Assembly (NCBI GenBank): GCA_036825615.1
Contig: DAISXY010000016.1
Span: 29,713 to 93,712 of the forward strand
DNA length: 64,000 bases
Reading direction: 5' to 3'
Source of the DNA: JAICXG01 sp036825615
Lineage (GTDB): Bacteria > Verrucomicrobiota > Verrucomicrobiia > Chthoniobacterales > UBA10450
Part shown: positions 18,107-26,604 of the stretch, in pieces
Layout: every line of letters begins with the position of its first letter
How positions within the stretch are numbered: position 1 is the stretch's first letter
The notes under the pieces: generated by a model
Told to the model about the DNA's origin: nothing
What the model saw: only the letters and a program-made list of their open reading frames with translations
Database searches by the model: none
Program-made: the position numbers and the translations under genes

Positions 18107-18683
18107 CGTCAAGAGCGATCGCCGCGTAGAAGGCGACTGGTGGACTGAGCCAATCCCGCCCAACGTTCATTTTGGCGCCGGCTTTTATTGCGAAAGCGCG
18201 CAAGTTTTTCGCAAACTGCGGAGCCGGCGTCCGGATGCTGTCTCGTTAGGCAACTATGTCTCCTGCTACGCCGGCTGTTCCTTTGCTATTGGCGAAAATG
18301 GCCGCTGCCAGGTGGGCGATTTTACCCTCATGAACGGAGCCCTTATTATGGCCGAGGAACTGATCGAGATTGGCAGTTACTGTCTCATCTCCTGGAACGT
18401 CGGCATCGCCGACTCCGATTTTCACCCCCTCGACCCGGCGGAACGCCGCCGCGACGCGCTCGCCCTCGCTCCTTATTACAAGGAGCGCCCGCCCCGCCCG
18501 CCGATTCGCACCGCGCCGGTGCGGATCGGCAACAACGTCTGGATTGGAATGAACGCGGTTATTCTGAAAGGAGTTACAATCGGCGATAACTCTGTCGTCG
18601 CCGCGGGAGCAGTCGTATCGAAGAGCATTCCGGCCGATACCGTCGTCGCGGGTAACCCTGCGCTTATCGTCAAGCAGCTATGA
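18099..18683 (+). CDS. hexapeptide-repeat acyltransferase
   Basis: 194 residues from ATG 18099, inside the end of the ABC gene; a longer upstream frame is not needed. The C-terminal half is a left-handed beta helix with hexapeptide repeats (VRIGNNVWIGMNAVILKG, VTIGDNSVVAAGAVV) and the ending VVAGNPALIVKQL typical of maltose/galactoside O-acetyltransferase-like enzymes. The catalytic His may be in DSDFHPLD. It probably O-acetylates a sugar in the product handled by the neighbours. The ATGA overlap with the glycosyltransferase indicates coupling. Confidence 0.92.
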   Translation: MSNVKSDRRVEGDWWTEPIPPNVHFGAGFYCESAQVFRKLRSRRPDAVSLGNYVSCYAGCSFAIGENGRCQVGDFTLMNGALIMAEELIEIGSYCLISWNVGIADSDFHPLDPAERRRDALALAPYYKERPPRPPIRTAPVRIGNNVWIGMNAVILKGVTIGDNSVVAAGAVVSKSIPADTVVAGNPALIVKQL

Positions 18684-19852
18684 AACGTAAACGAATCGTC
18701 GTCATGGGCTTTATGGGCTCAATGCCAATCGCCGGGGTAATCTGGCAACATGTCCACTACCTCGTCGGTCTGCAGCGACTCGGGCACGAGGTTTACTACA
18801 TCGAAGACTCTGCCCGGCTGCCTTATAACCCGCAGACCTTTGAAGTGAGTGAGGACTTTACCTATGCGGCGCGGGTACTGGCGCAGCTTGCGAATGAATT
18901 TGGATTCGAACATCATTGGGCCTATTGCGCACGTTATCTCTCCGGCAAGCCCACGGCCGGCCTGCGCCTGGCCAAAATCCAGCAGCTCTATCGCGAAGCC
19001 GATGCCATCCTGAACGTTTGCGGCGCGCAGGAATTCAATGACGACCTGCTCAAGAGCGACAGCATTCTCTATATCGAGAGCGATCCCGGCGTCGAACAGA
19101 TCAAGGTCGACAAGCGCATTCATTGCACCATCAATTACCTGCGCAAGCACCGCGCTCTTTTCACCTTTGGCGAGAACATCGGGACCGACCGCTTTCCGGT
19201 TCCGCTCCACCGGCTGACGTGGCTCCCGACGCGACAACCGGTCGCGACCGATCTTTGGAAAACCAGCCGCCCGCCCGCCGGCCCGGCTGTCTTTACTTCC
19301 ATCGCCAATTGGTCCACGAGCGGACTCAAAGATATCGAATGGCGGGGCGACACCTATCTCTGGAGTAAGTCCCGCGAATTCCTCCGCTTCGTCGGCGCGC
19401 CGAAGAAAGCGGACGAGCCCTTCGAGCTCGCAACCGATATCAAGGAGGAAAAAACGCGCGCCCGTTTCCTCGCCAACGGCTGGCGCTTTACCAGCCCGCA
19501 CGAGATGAGTGTGGACTACTGGCAGTACCGCGATTATATCCGCCGTTCCAAAGGCGAATTCACGGTCGCAAAAGACCAATACATCCGTCTGCATACTGGT
19601 TGGTTCAGCGATCGCAGTGCCTGTTATCTCGCTGCGGGACGTCCCGTCATAACCCAGGAAACCGGGTTTACCGACCATTACGGGAATGGCAGCGGCTTGT
19701 TCGCCTTTAGTTCGTTAGGCGAGATCAGCGAGGCTGTCCGTGAAATTAATTCGGACTATCGGAAGCACAGCCGCGCCGCGCGTGCTCTTGCCCGGGAAGT
19801 GTTCGAAGCGGAAAAGGTCCTGCGTGATCTGCTCGAGCGCGCCGGCATTTAA
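18680..19852 (+). CDS. glycosyltransferase family protein
   Basis: 390 residues. The N-terminus (GSMPIAGVIWQHVHYLVGLQ, with LGHEVYYIED) resembles GT-B transferases that take the first Rossmann domain through residue ~180, and the C-terminal part has the donor-side motif CYLAAGRPVITQETGF as in GT4/CgeB-like enzymes. A cytoplasmic sugar transferase is likely; donor and acceptor are unknown. It overlaps the acyltransferase by 4 bases (ATGA) and is followed after 20 bases by a secreted hydrolase-like gene, consistent with one operon. Confidence 0.85.
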   Translation: MKRKRIVVMGFMGSMPIAGVIWQHVHYLVGLQRLGHEVYYIEDSARLPYNPQTFEVSEDFTYAARVLAQLANEFGFEHHWAYCARYLSGKPTAGLRLAKIQQLYREADAILNVCGAQEFNDDLLKSDSILYIESDPGVEQIKVDKRIHCTINYLRKHRALFTFGENIGTDRFPVPLHRLTWLPTRQPVATDLWKTSRPPAGPAVFTSIANWSTSGLKDIEWRGDTYLWSKSREFLRFVGAPKKADEPFELATDIKEEKTRARFLANGWRFTSPHEMSVDYWQYRDYIRRSKGEFTVAKDQYIRLHTGWFSDRSACYLAAGRPVITQETGFTDHYGNGSGLFAFSSLGEISEAVREINSDYRKHSRAARALAREVFEAEKVLRDLLERAGI

Positions 19853-19872
19853 TTGGTCAACGGAGGGATCAC

Positions 19873-21693
19873 GTGACAGGTTCCAGAACCAGAGTTTGGC
19901 GATGGTTGCTCAGTTTGCTCATTGCTCCCCTTACTCTGGCGGTTGCTCGCCCGGCAACGGTTCCACGGCTGGAGAACGACCTGCTGAAAATCGATGTTTC
20001 GCCCGAAAACGGTGAGATCCGTGTCCAGGATAAGCGCAACCAGATCATCTGGCGGCAAGATATCGTTCCCGGATACAAACTGGCAGGCGACAGCATTCAT
20101 CTGAGCGATCGCTCTCTCTCGTATCGTGTCCTTGGCCCAGGTGAAGTTTGTGATGTGACAATCGACCTTAACCCCGGCAGATCACCGGGGCTTGACCTTA
20201 AGCTCAATCTGCCTAACGAGCATTACGCCAGGCTCCCGGCTTACCCTTTCCATTTTGTCGCCCCGGGCGCCGATGGCTGGTTCTATGTCCAGAATACCAC
20301 CGGCGAAGGCATACTCATGCCGCTCGACCGTCCCGGTCAAATTGAGAACGCCTTTTCCTGGAGCGGCAGCCAGCCCTGGTGGGGTCTGACCGATCTCGAG
20401 CATGGTTTGATGGTGCGCCTTGACACGTTCCGCAATGTGGAACGCCGTGACTCGGTCTACGGCCTACCCATGCGGCTCCACGTCGATGTGCTCGACAAGG
20501 GCGGCTATGTCGCGATGGCGCAGCTTTTCCGGGATTACTTCCTGGCCGGGCACCCGGAGCTGAAACCATTGCGCGATCGAGTAAGCAGGCGTCCGCCAGT
20601 AGCGGCCCTCAAGGACGCTGTCTATGTCTATCTCTGGGGCGAAAACCCGGCGGATGACTTGTCGCTCGTGAAGGAGATGAAGGCCGCGGGAATCGAGCAT
20701 GGCATCGCCGTCTTCTATGGCAGACATCCGGTGGATAAAGCGCTGTTCGACGGGATCAAGGAAGCTGGCTGGGTACCAGGGATGTATCAGATGCCGACCG
20801 GCAATCTCTTTCGGGTCGGTCGGCACGGCTGGCCCAACAAGGTCCTTACTGGTCAGCTCCGACCAGATGAACTGCGGCGCGGGAATGATTCACGCGGCTG
20901 GGATCGAATCTGCGCAAAATACCAACTCCCGCGGTGGTTGGAGAAAGCGAAGTCACTCCTTGGCAGTTACGGACCGGAGTTGTTTTACTTCGACACACTG
21001 GTCGTCCAGTTGGCGCCTTGTCTAAGCCCACAACATCCTTCGACGATTGAGGAAAACAAGGACGCCCGGCTTAAGCTCATGGAGGAAACTCAGCAGCTCG
21101 GCACCGTTGTCGGCTCCGGCGAGGGACTTTGTCCTACCTGGGCCTTGCCTGGGCTCGACTACTTCGAAGGGATGATGTCTTTGCGCACTTATGCAGATCC
21201 GCGGCTAAAAATCCCGCGCGGCGGTTATGCTACCGATCTCGGCCAGGGTTATGCGGAAGACGCAGCGGTTCTGCTCGACGAGAAAAGAAGAATCCCGCTT
21301 TATCAACTCGCGTTTCACGACTATGTCGCGGGGACCTGGGTTTGGCGCGATACAAATTTTCAGAGCCGGCCTTTCGCCTGGAAGAAGGACCTATTCAATA
21401 TCCTCTACGGGACGATGCCGATGTGGCATATCAACCGCCAGCTCTGGCAGGAACATAAGTCGGAATATGTTGCGAGTTATCGCGCGATCGCGTCGGTCCG
21501 TTCGAAAATTGGCTTTGCCCAAATGACTGGTCACGGCTGGCTGACGCCGGATCGAACTGTGCAATATAGTGACTGGAGCACAGGTGATCGCGTGATTGTC
21601 AACTTTGGTGACCGCAAGTTTTCGGGGCCGGGAGACATGACGATTGCACCTCGCTCATTTCTCTTGAAACGCCGCGATGACGGGAATCAATAA
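19873..21693 (+). CDS. secreted glycoside-hydrolase-like protein
   Basis: 606 residues from a GTG at 19873 preceded by GGAGG at 19862-19866. The N-terminus carries a signal peptide (WRWLLSLLIAPLTLAVA). A beta-sandwich-like domain (residues ~30-230) precedes a TIM-barrel-like segment with VYVYLWGENPADD, YGPELFYFDTL and VGSGEGLCPTW, where Asp and Glu residues could serve as catalytic acids. The arrangement recalls GH101/DUF5696-type enzymes, but I cannot assign the family. It is last in the exporter-acyltransferase-glycosyltransferase operon, so it may trim or remodel the exported glycan. Confidence 0.7.
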   Translation: MTGSRTRVWRWLLSLLIAPLTLAVARPATVPRLENDLLKIDVSPENGEIRVQDKRNQIIWRQDIVPGYKLAGDSIHLSDRSLSYRVLGPGEVCDVTIDLNPGRSPGLDLKLNLPNEHYARLPAYPFHFVAPGADGWFYVQNTTGEGILMPLDRPGQIENAFSWSGSQPWWGLTDLEHGLMVRLDTFRNVERRDSVYGLPMRLHVDVLDKGGYVAMAQLFRDYFLAGHPELKPLRDRVSRRPPVAALKDAVYVYLWGENPADDLSLVKEMKAAGIEHGIAVFYGRHPVDKALFDGIKEAGWVPGMYQMPTGNLFRVGRHGWPNKVLTGQLRPDELRRGNDSRGWDRICAKYQLPRWLEKAKSLLGSYGPELFYFDTLVVQLAPCLSPQHPSTIEENKDARLKLMEETQQLGTVVGSGEGLCPTWALPGLDYFEGMMSLRTYADPRLKIPRGGYATDLGQGYAEDAAVLLDEKRRIPLYQLAFHDYVAGTWVWRDTNFQSRPFAWKKDLFNILYGTMPMWHINRQLWQEHKSEYVASYRAIASVRSKIGFAQMTGHGWLTPDRTVQYSDWSTGDRVIVNFGDRKFSGPGDMTIAPRSFLLKRRDDGNQ

Positions 21694-21763
21694 GGTTCGT
21701 CACCTGCCTCGTTGTCAGGCCCAGACTGTCACACTGCCGACCAGTTAGCGGCGAGTTGATGAG

Positions 21764-22204
21764 TTAATCTAGCAGTTGCGTTCCCGGCGTTCTGCCTTCA
21801 TCGACGTCATGCAGATCGACCCAGGTCTGGATATCATCGCGCTTACCCCAGCCGTAACGTTCCTTGGCTGCCTGCAACTCCGCGCTTCCCGCGTCGCGCC
21901 AACCGCGCTTGGCGAGAAAGGCATTCCAAATTTGGATTTCTTCCTCAGTCGGGCGGCGGCCGTGGGCGAAGCACCATTCCAGGACTTCCTCGTCACTTCC
22001 GCCCTCCAAAGTCCGTCTTACCAGCTCGTCGTAATTGACGCCGAGAAAACGGGTGCAGCGGGCGTCGAACAAATCGGGTTCCTCCACCCCGACGCAATAA
22101 TCCGGCGGCAATTTGCCTGCGGCGTGGAGCCGAATCTTGTCCAGCATGCGCGCAAAATAAATCAGGCCTTCCGTTTTTTGGTAATCACTGCAAGGCGGCC
22201 GCAT
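21764..22204 (-). CDS. DUF5069 domain protein (paralog 1)
   Basis: 146 residues from ATG 22204, chosen because the upstream 41 residues overlap the divergent gene and lack a normal sequence. Family features are GLIYFARMLDKIRLHAAGKL near the start, a central FLGVNYDELVRRTLEGGSDEEVLEWC and a C-terminal aromatic DIQTWVDLHDVDEG. DUF5069 proteins are small, mostly helical, of unknown function and common in Verrucomicrobiota. A second, diverged copy is at 60398-60817. Confidence 0.85.
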   Translation of the reverse strand: MRPPCSDYQKTEGLIYFARMLDKIRLHAAGKLPPDYCVGVEEPDLFDARCTRFLGVNYDELVRRTLEGGSDEEVLEWCFAHGRRPTEEEIQIWNAFLAKRGWRDAGSAELQAAKERYGWGKRDDIQTWVDLHDVDEGRTPGTQLLD

Positions 22205-22337
22205 CTGCCGAAATCTCCGGCGTTGTGGTAAGGTGTCAATATTAGCTGTGAGAAAGAAAAAACAGATCCCTGCCGGAACGAAAGGAAATCGCTCGCGAGA
22301 GAAAAGACGCCGCCGCCGTTCAATCATCGCGTTCGAA

Positions 22338-23804
22338 ATGATCCGGCTGGACCGAACGGCCAGTGAGCCGTTGCACCAGCAACTCTATCGTCAGATTCGC
22401 GATGAGTTACTCACCGGCCGGTTTAGTCGCAGCTCCTCTCGCCTGCCCTCCTCGCGCGCCTTGGCTGCCGACCTTGGGATTGCGAGACTAACAGTCAATC
22501 TCGCATTTTCGAAGTTACACGAAGAAGGTTATCTCCGTTCGCAGGCAGGATCGGGGACCTTTGTCGCGGACCGGCTGCCGGAGACATTCCTAAGCGCCCC
22601 GGTTCCCCAGCGGCCACCGCTCTTCGAACGGCCGCCCCGGATTTCGCGCCGAGTGAGAGACATTCCTGACCAGCGAGTCGGCAGTGAGTTCAACTATGGG
22701 ATCGCCGGAGCGCCCGGTGTCTCCTTTGTTCCAGCACTGGCAGCGCTTGATGAGTTTCCGGTTGAAACCTGGGAGCGACTTAGGGCTCAGGTCCTGGCAA
22801 ATAAAGGAGCGCATCTGCTTCAATATGCGTCCAGTCGCGGGGACCCCGACTTGCGCCAGGCACTGGCCGGCTATCTCTGCGATTACCGCGGCGCCCGCGG
22901 CGACGCCGATCAGATCATCATTACCGCCGGGACACAGCAGGCAATGATGATTTGTGCCCTCGCCTTGATCGACCCGGGGGATGTCGCATGGATTGAAGAT
23001 CCGGGTTTCTACCAGGCGCGGCGGGTGCTTGGCTTTGCCGGGGCAAGAGTGGTCCCAAGGCGGGTTGATAGCGAGGGAATCGTGATCGCGCGCCGCGCGA
23101 AAGAACCCGCGCCCAAAATCATTTACGTTACACCGTCGCATCAATTCCCACTCGGCATGACGATGAGCCTGGCGCGAAGACGTGCATTAATCGATTTCGC
23201 TCATCAACGCGACGCTTATATCTTTGAAGACGATCATAACTCGGAGTTCCGTTTTACTGGACCGCCGCTTCCCTGCCTGCAAGGATTGGATGACTGCGGG
23301 CGCGTGATCTATGCCGGGACCTTAAGCAAGATCCTCTATCCTTCATTGCGCCTCGGCTACATTCTCGCGCCCAGAACCCTGGTCGAGCCAATGATCAAGA
23401 TCCGCGCCGTCCTCGACCAGCATTCGCCGGCGATCGATCAGGCGACCCTCGCTCGCTTCATTGCTGAGGGATACTTCCTCAGCCACATCAAACGGATGCG
23501 AAAGCTGTATGCCGAGCGGCGGGAGTTTTTCATTGGCCAATTCAATGAACTCCTCGACAAACATTTCTTCCTCCAGATTCCAGAGGCGGGATTGCACTTT
23601 GTCGCGTGGTTGCGACGCAAGGATGACCTGCCGAAAATCATCCGCGTCTGCACCCAGCTTGGGATCAGACCCTCGCCGCTCTCTTCCTGTTTTATGCGAC
23701 CAACGCCCAACCCGGCTCTCACTTTTGGATTTGCCGCCTGGACGGGCGCCCAGATTCGGGAGGGGTTGGCAAAGCTGGCAGCTGCCCTGGATAAGCCCGA
23801 ATAA
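22338..23804 (+). CDS. MocR/PdxR-type regulator (GntR HTH + aminotransferase fold)
   Basis: 488 residues from ATG 22338. The N-terminal winged helix (LHQQLYRQIRDELLTGRF, LPSSRALAADLGIARLTV) is of the GntR family; residues ~120-480 form a type I aminotransferase domain with EDDHNSEFR and the PLP-lysine segment YAGTLSKILYPSLRLGY. MocR/PdxR proteins use PLP as ligand and control vitamin B6 or amino-acid genes. No pdxST gene is nearby, so its target is unclear; the divergent DUF5069 gene and the aminotransferase at 25170 are candidates. Confidence 0.92.
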   Translation: MIRLDRTASEPLHQQLYRQIRDELLTGRFSRSSSRLPSSRALAADLGIARLTVNLAFSKLHEEGYLRSQAGSGTFVADRLPETFLSAPVPQRPPLFERPPRISRRVRDIPDQRVGSEFNYGIAGAPGVSFVPALAALDEFPVETWERLRAQVLANKGAHLLQYASSRGDPDLRQALAGYLCDYRGARGDADQIIITAGTQQAMMICALALIDPGDVAWIEDPGFYQARRVLGFAGARVVPRRVDSEGIVIARRAKEPAPKIIYVTPSHQFPLGMTMSLARRRALIDFAHQRDAYIFEDDHNSEFRFTGPPLPCLQGLDDCGRVIYAGTLSKILYPSLRLGYILAPRTLVEPMIKIRAVLDQHSPAIDQATLARFIAEGYFLSHIKRMRKLYAERREFFIGQFNELLDKHFFLQIPEAGLHFVAWLRRKDDLPKIIRVCTQLGIRPSPLSSCFMRPTPNPALTFGFAAWTGAQIREGLAKLAAALDKPE

Positions 23805-23919
23805 AATACTTCGCCGCCGGCACAGCTCAGAATAAGTGGTCTTATCCGAAATCACGAAGTGGCTCTTTCCGAGTTAGGTCAGTGTTCTCATGATGGTTGC
23901 AACAAAGGAGCAATCAAAT

Positions 23920-25119
23920 ATGAGAACAAATCAAACTAACATACCAGTCGTCTGGCGCTTGATCGCTTTGATCGCGGCCGGTCTTAGCTTCGGTGTCATG
24001 TCGGTTTTCGCCGACGACCTGCCGAATTACACCGTCACAAGCCTGGTATCGCTGGGCGGCAGTTCGAGTGCGGGAAACAGCATCAACAATCGCGGTTTTG
24101 TCTCCGGTTATTCGAACCTCGCAGATAACATGAGCCGCCACGCCATCGTCTGGCGCAGGAACGAGAGCCACACCTTGGTCGACCTGGGCACGCTCGGGGG
24201 ACCGAATAGCAGTGTCACTTGGAATGTGAAGAATGACCACGGCTTCATCGTCGGGATTGCTCAAACCGACATTCCTGATCCGCTCGGCGAACTCTGGAGT
24301 AGCGCATTCTTTTATCCAGGACCGAACAACTTCGGGTTTGTCAACCGCGGCTTCATCTGGAAACACGGCCGGGGAATGAGGGCGCTTCCAACTCTTGGAG
24401 GCACGCATGGCTTTGCGGCTGGCGCGAATAACTACGAAGAGGTGGCCGGCTGGGCGGAAAATACCTGTCACGACCCGCTTTGTGTCCCGCCGCAGGTATT
24501 GCAATTTCGGCCGGTTATTTGGGGACCGCGGGTGAACCAGATTCGTGAGTTACCACTTATCGCCGGTGATAGCTCGGGCGCGGCGACAGCGATTAATGAC
24601 CAGCATGTCGCGATTGGAATCTCGGGTATCTGCGACCAGGCGGTCGGTCGTTACACTGCGATCCATGCGGTCGTGTGGCAGCATGGCACCGTGACAGACA
24701 TTGGGAATCTCGGGGCGGAATTCTGGAACACACCTACTGCCATTAACGCCTTAGGCACCGTCGTCGGCTTTGACGGTGATCCCGCCTTTCCCGAAGGCGA
24801 TATTCTCCACGCCTTCATTTGGACGGCGACTGGCGGTCTCCAGCCTCTTCCTCCGCTGCCCGGCCACGTGGATAGCGAGGCGTACGGCATCAATGATAGC
24901 GGCACTGTTGTCGGCGTCTCATGCGATTCAGACTTTGTCGATTGTCGCGGCGTGCGTTGGGATGATGGAGTCGTCACCGACCTTAATGACCTCAAGCAGC
25001 CAGAGTTCACCGATCGGTTGGAGACAGCCAAGGACATTAACAACGAGGGCGAGATCACCGGTCGTTCCATTTCCGCGACCGGCGTCCGCACATCCTACCT
25101 GGCCCAGCCTAACGACTGA
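23920..25119 (+). CDS. exported HAF-repeat protein
   Basis: 399 residues from ATG 23920, which has AGGAG at 23906-23910; ten further in-frame residues upstream were excluded. After a signal peptide (GVMSVFADD) come about seven repeats of the HAF type, recognisable by (A/G)INN.G.VVG(F/Y) followed by HAF(I/V)W. Such repeats form beta-propeller-like exported proteins in many soil bacteria. Function is unknown. Two shorter relatives of this type, on the minus strand, are at 37240-38142 and 38283-39170. Confidence 0.87.
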   Translation: MRTNQTNIPVVWRLIALIAAGLSFGVMSVFADDLPNYTVTSLVSLGGSSSAGNSINNRGFVSGYSNLADNMSRHAIVWRRNESHTLVDLGTLGGPNSSVTWNVKNDHGFIVGIAQTDIPDPLGELWSSAFFYPGPNNFGFVNRGFIWKHGRGMRALPTLGGTHGFAAGANNYEEVAGWAENTCHDPLCVPPQVLQFRPVIWGPRVNQIRELPLIAGDSSGAATAINDQHVAIGISGICDQAVGRYTAIHAVVWQHGTVTDIGNLGAEFWNTPTAINALGTVVGFDGDPAFPEGDILHAFIWTATGGLQPLPPLPGHVDSEAYGINDSGTVVGVSCDSDFVDCRGVRWDDGVVTDLNDLKQPEFTDRLETAKDINNEGEITGRSISATGVRTSYLAQPND

Positions 25120-25136
25120 TCGCGTAACGACGCAAG

Positions 25137-25171
25137 AGCGGAGGGACCGCGGTCCAGCGTCTCCCTCCGCT
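25137..25171. terminator. hairpin between convergent genes
   Basis: AGCGGAGGGA (25137-25146) can pair with TCCCTCCGCT (25162-25171), giving a 10-bp GC-rich stem between the convergent ends of the HAF gene and the aminotransferase gene. No long T tract follows on either strand, so it is a possible bidirectional terminator. Confidence 0.55.
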
Positions 25172-26516
25172 AAATTCGCGCGAGGGCCAGGTCGAGCACC
25201 TCAAGAATAAAGTCGGCGTCCGCCGCGTGGATGCACATCGGAGGTGAGAAACGAATGGTTTGGCCATAAAGGCCGCCCTTGCCCAGCAACAGGCCGAGAT
25301 CACGACAGAGCTCGAGAACCTGCGCGCATTCCGCGGTGGCTGGTTCCTTGGTGGCGCGGTCTTTCACCAGCTCGATCCCAAGAAGAAGTCCTTTGCCGCG
25401 CACGTTGCCGATGACACTGTGTTTTTCCTGGAGGCGGCGCAGTCCTGAAAGGATGTGATCCCCCATTGCCAGCGCGTTCGTCTGTAGCTTTTCGCGTTCG
25501 ATCACTTCCAGCACAGCTTTGCCCTGCGCGCAGACAACCGGGTTTCCGCCGAAAGTGTTGAAATGAATCCGCTGAGTCAACGCCTCGGCGACTTGCGGGG
25601 TGGTGACAACCGCACCTAACGGACAGCCATTGCCAATACCTTTGGCCATGCAAACGATATCGGGAATTACACCCTGGGTTTCAAAGCCCCAGTAATGACT
25701 GCCAGTGCGGCCGAATCCCGCCTGCACTTCATCGGCGATGCAAACGCCGCCGGCGGCGCGGACATGCTCATAGGCATGCTTGAGATACTCATCAGGGAAC
25801 ACAATACAACCGCCCACGCCCTGAATCGATTCGGCAATGAATCCGGCAATGCGGCCGGGAGTCGCGAACTCGATCAGGTTCTTGACATCGGCGGCATATT
25901 TCTTTCCCGCCTCAGGGTCATCGTGGCCCCACATGCCGCGGTAAGGATCAGGCGTAATTGCATGATGGACACCGAAGCTATGCGGGACGTTAAATTTCCA
26001 GGTCCGATGCGCGGTCAATCCCATGCCGGAAGCGTTCCCGCCGTGGTAGGCATTGCGCAGCGCGATGATATCGTAGTTACCGGTGTAAGCCCGAGCCATG
26101 AGCAAGGCGAGGTCGTTCGCTTCCGACCCAGAATTAACGAAATAGCAGACTTTGAGATCACCGGGCATTTTCGCCGCGAGAGCTTTGGCGTACTCGGCCA
26201 CGTTTGGATGCAGATAGATCGTGGTCGAATGTTGCAGTGTCTCGTTCTGTTGGCGCGCCGCTTCGACTACCTTGGGATGACAATGACCAACGCTGATCGT
26301 GACGATCCCGCCGAGGGCATCGAGATAGCGTCGTCCGGTTTCATCCCAGACGTATTGCATCTTTCCCTCCACCAGCATGAGCGGCTTCTTATAGTAGAGG
26401 AAGATTCCCGGGTTCAGGTATTGCTTGCGCAGGCGCAGGACTTCATCGAGCGACGGACCGGTGTAGGGCTGCGGCTGGTGGTCAAATGATGGTAGCGACG
26501 GCGTTTGCATGGGCAA
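25170..26516 (-). CDS. class III aminotransferase (AGXT2-like)
   Basis: 448 residues, the usual length for class III PLP transaminases. SEANDLALLMARAYTGN binds PLP phosphate, CIADEVQAGFGRTG contains the ring-stacking Asp, and the Schiff-base Lys is in VCMAKGIGNGCPLGAV. Sequence style is closest to alanine-glyoxylate aminotransferase 2 and similar amino-donor:pyruvate enzymes, but the substrate cannot be fixed from sequence. It stands alone between two exported repeat proteins. Confidence 0.9.
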   Translation of the reverse strand: MPMQTPSLPSFDHQPQPYTGPSLDEVLRLRKQYLNPGIFLYYKKPLMLVEGKMQYVWDETGRRYLDALGGIVTISVGHCHPKVVEAARQQNETLQHSTTIYLHPNVAEYAKALAAKMPGDLKVCYFVNSGSEANDLALLMARAYTGNYDIIALRNAYHGGNASGMGLTAHRTWKFNVPHSFGVHHAITPDPYRGMWGHDDPEAGKKYAADVKNLIEFATPGRIAGFIAESIQGVGGCIVFPDEYLKHAYEHVRAAGGVCIADEVQAGFGRTGSHYWGFETQGVIPDIVCMAKGIGNGCPLGAVVTTPQVAEALTQRIHFNTFGGNPVVCAQGKAVLEVIEREKLQTNALAMGDHILSGLRRLQEKHSVIGNVRGKGLLLGIELVKDRATKEPATAECAQVLELCRDLGLLLGKGGLYGQTIRFSPPMCIHAADADFILEVLDLALARI

Positions 26517-26604
26517 TCCTCAGCTTGGGCCGGATGCAAGTTGGCGCAACCCGAGACAATTTACAAAACCAACCGCGGTGCCTCGCCAGGCGCGAGCGCA
26601 GCCG

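Noticed and set aside
18719..19678. 319-residue minus-strand frame opposite the glycosyltransferase
   Set aside because: Antisense shadow; the plus-strand gene has matching overlaps with its operon and conserved motifs.
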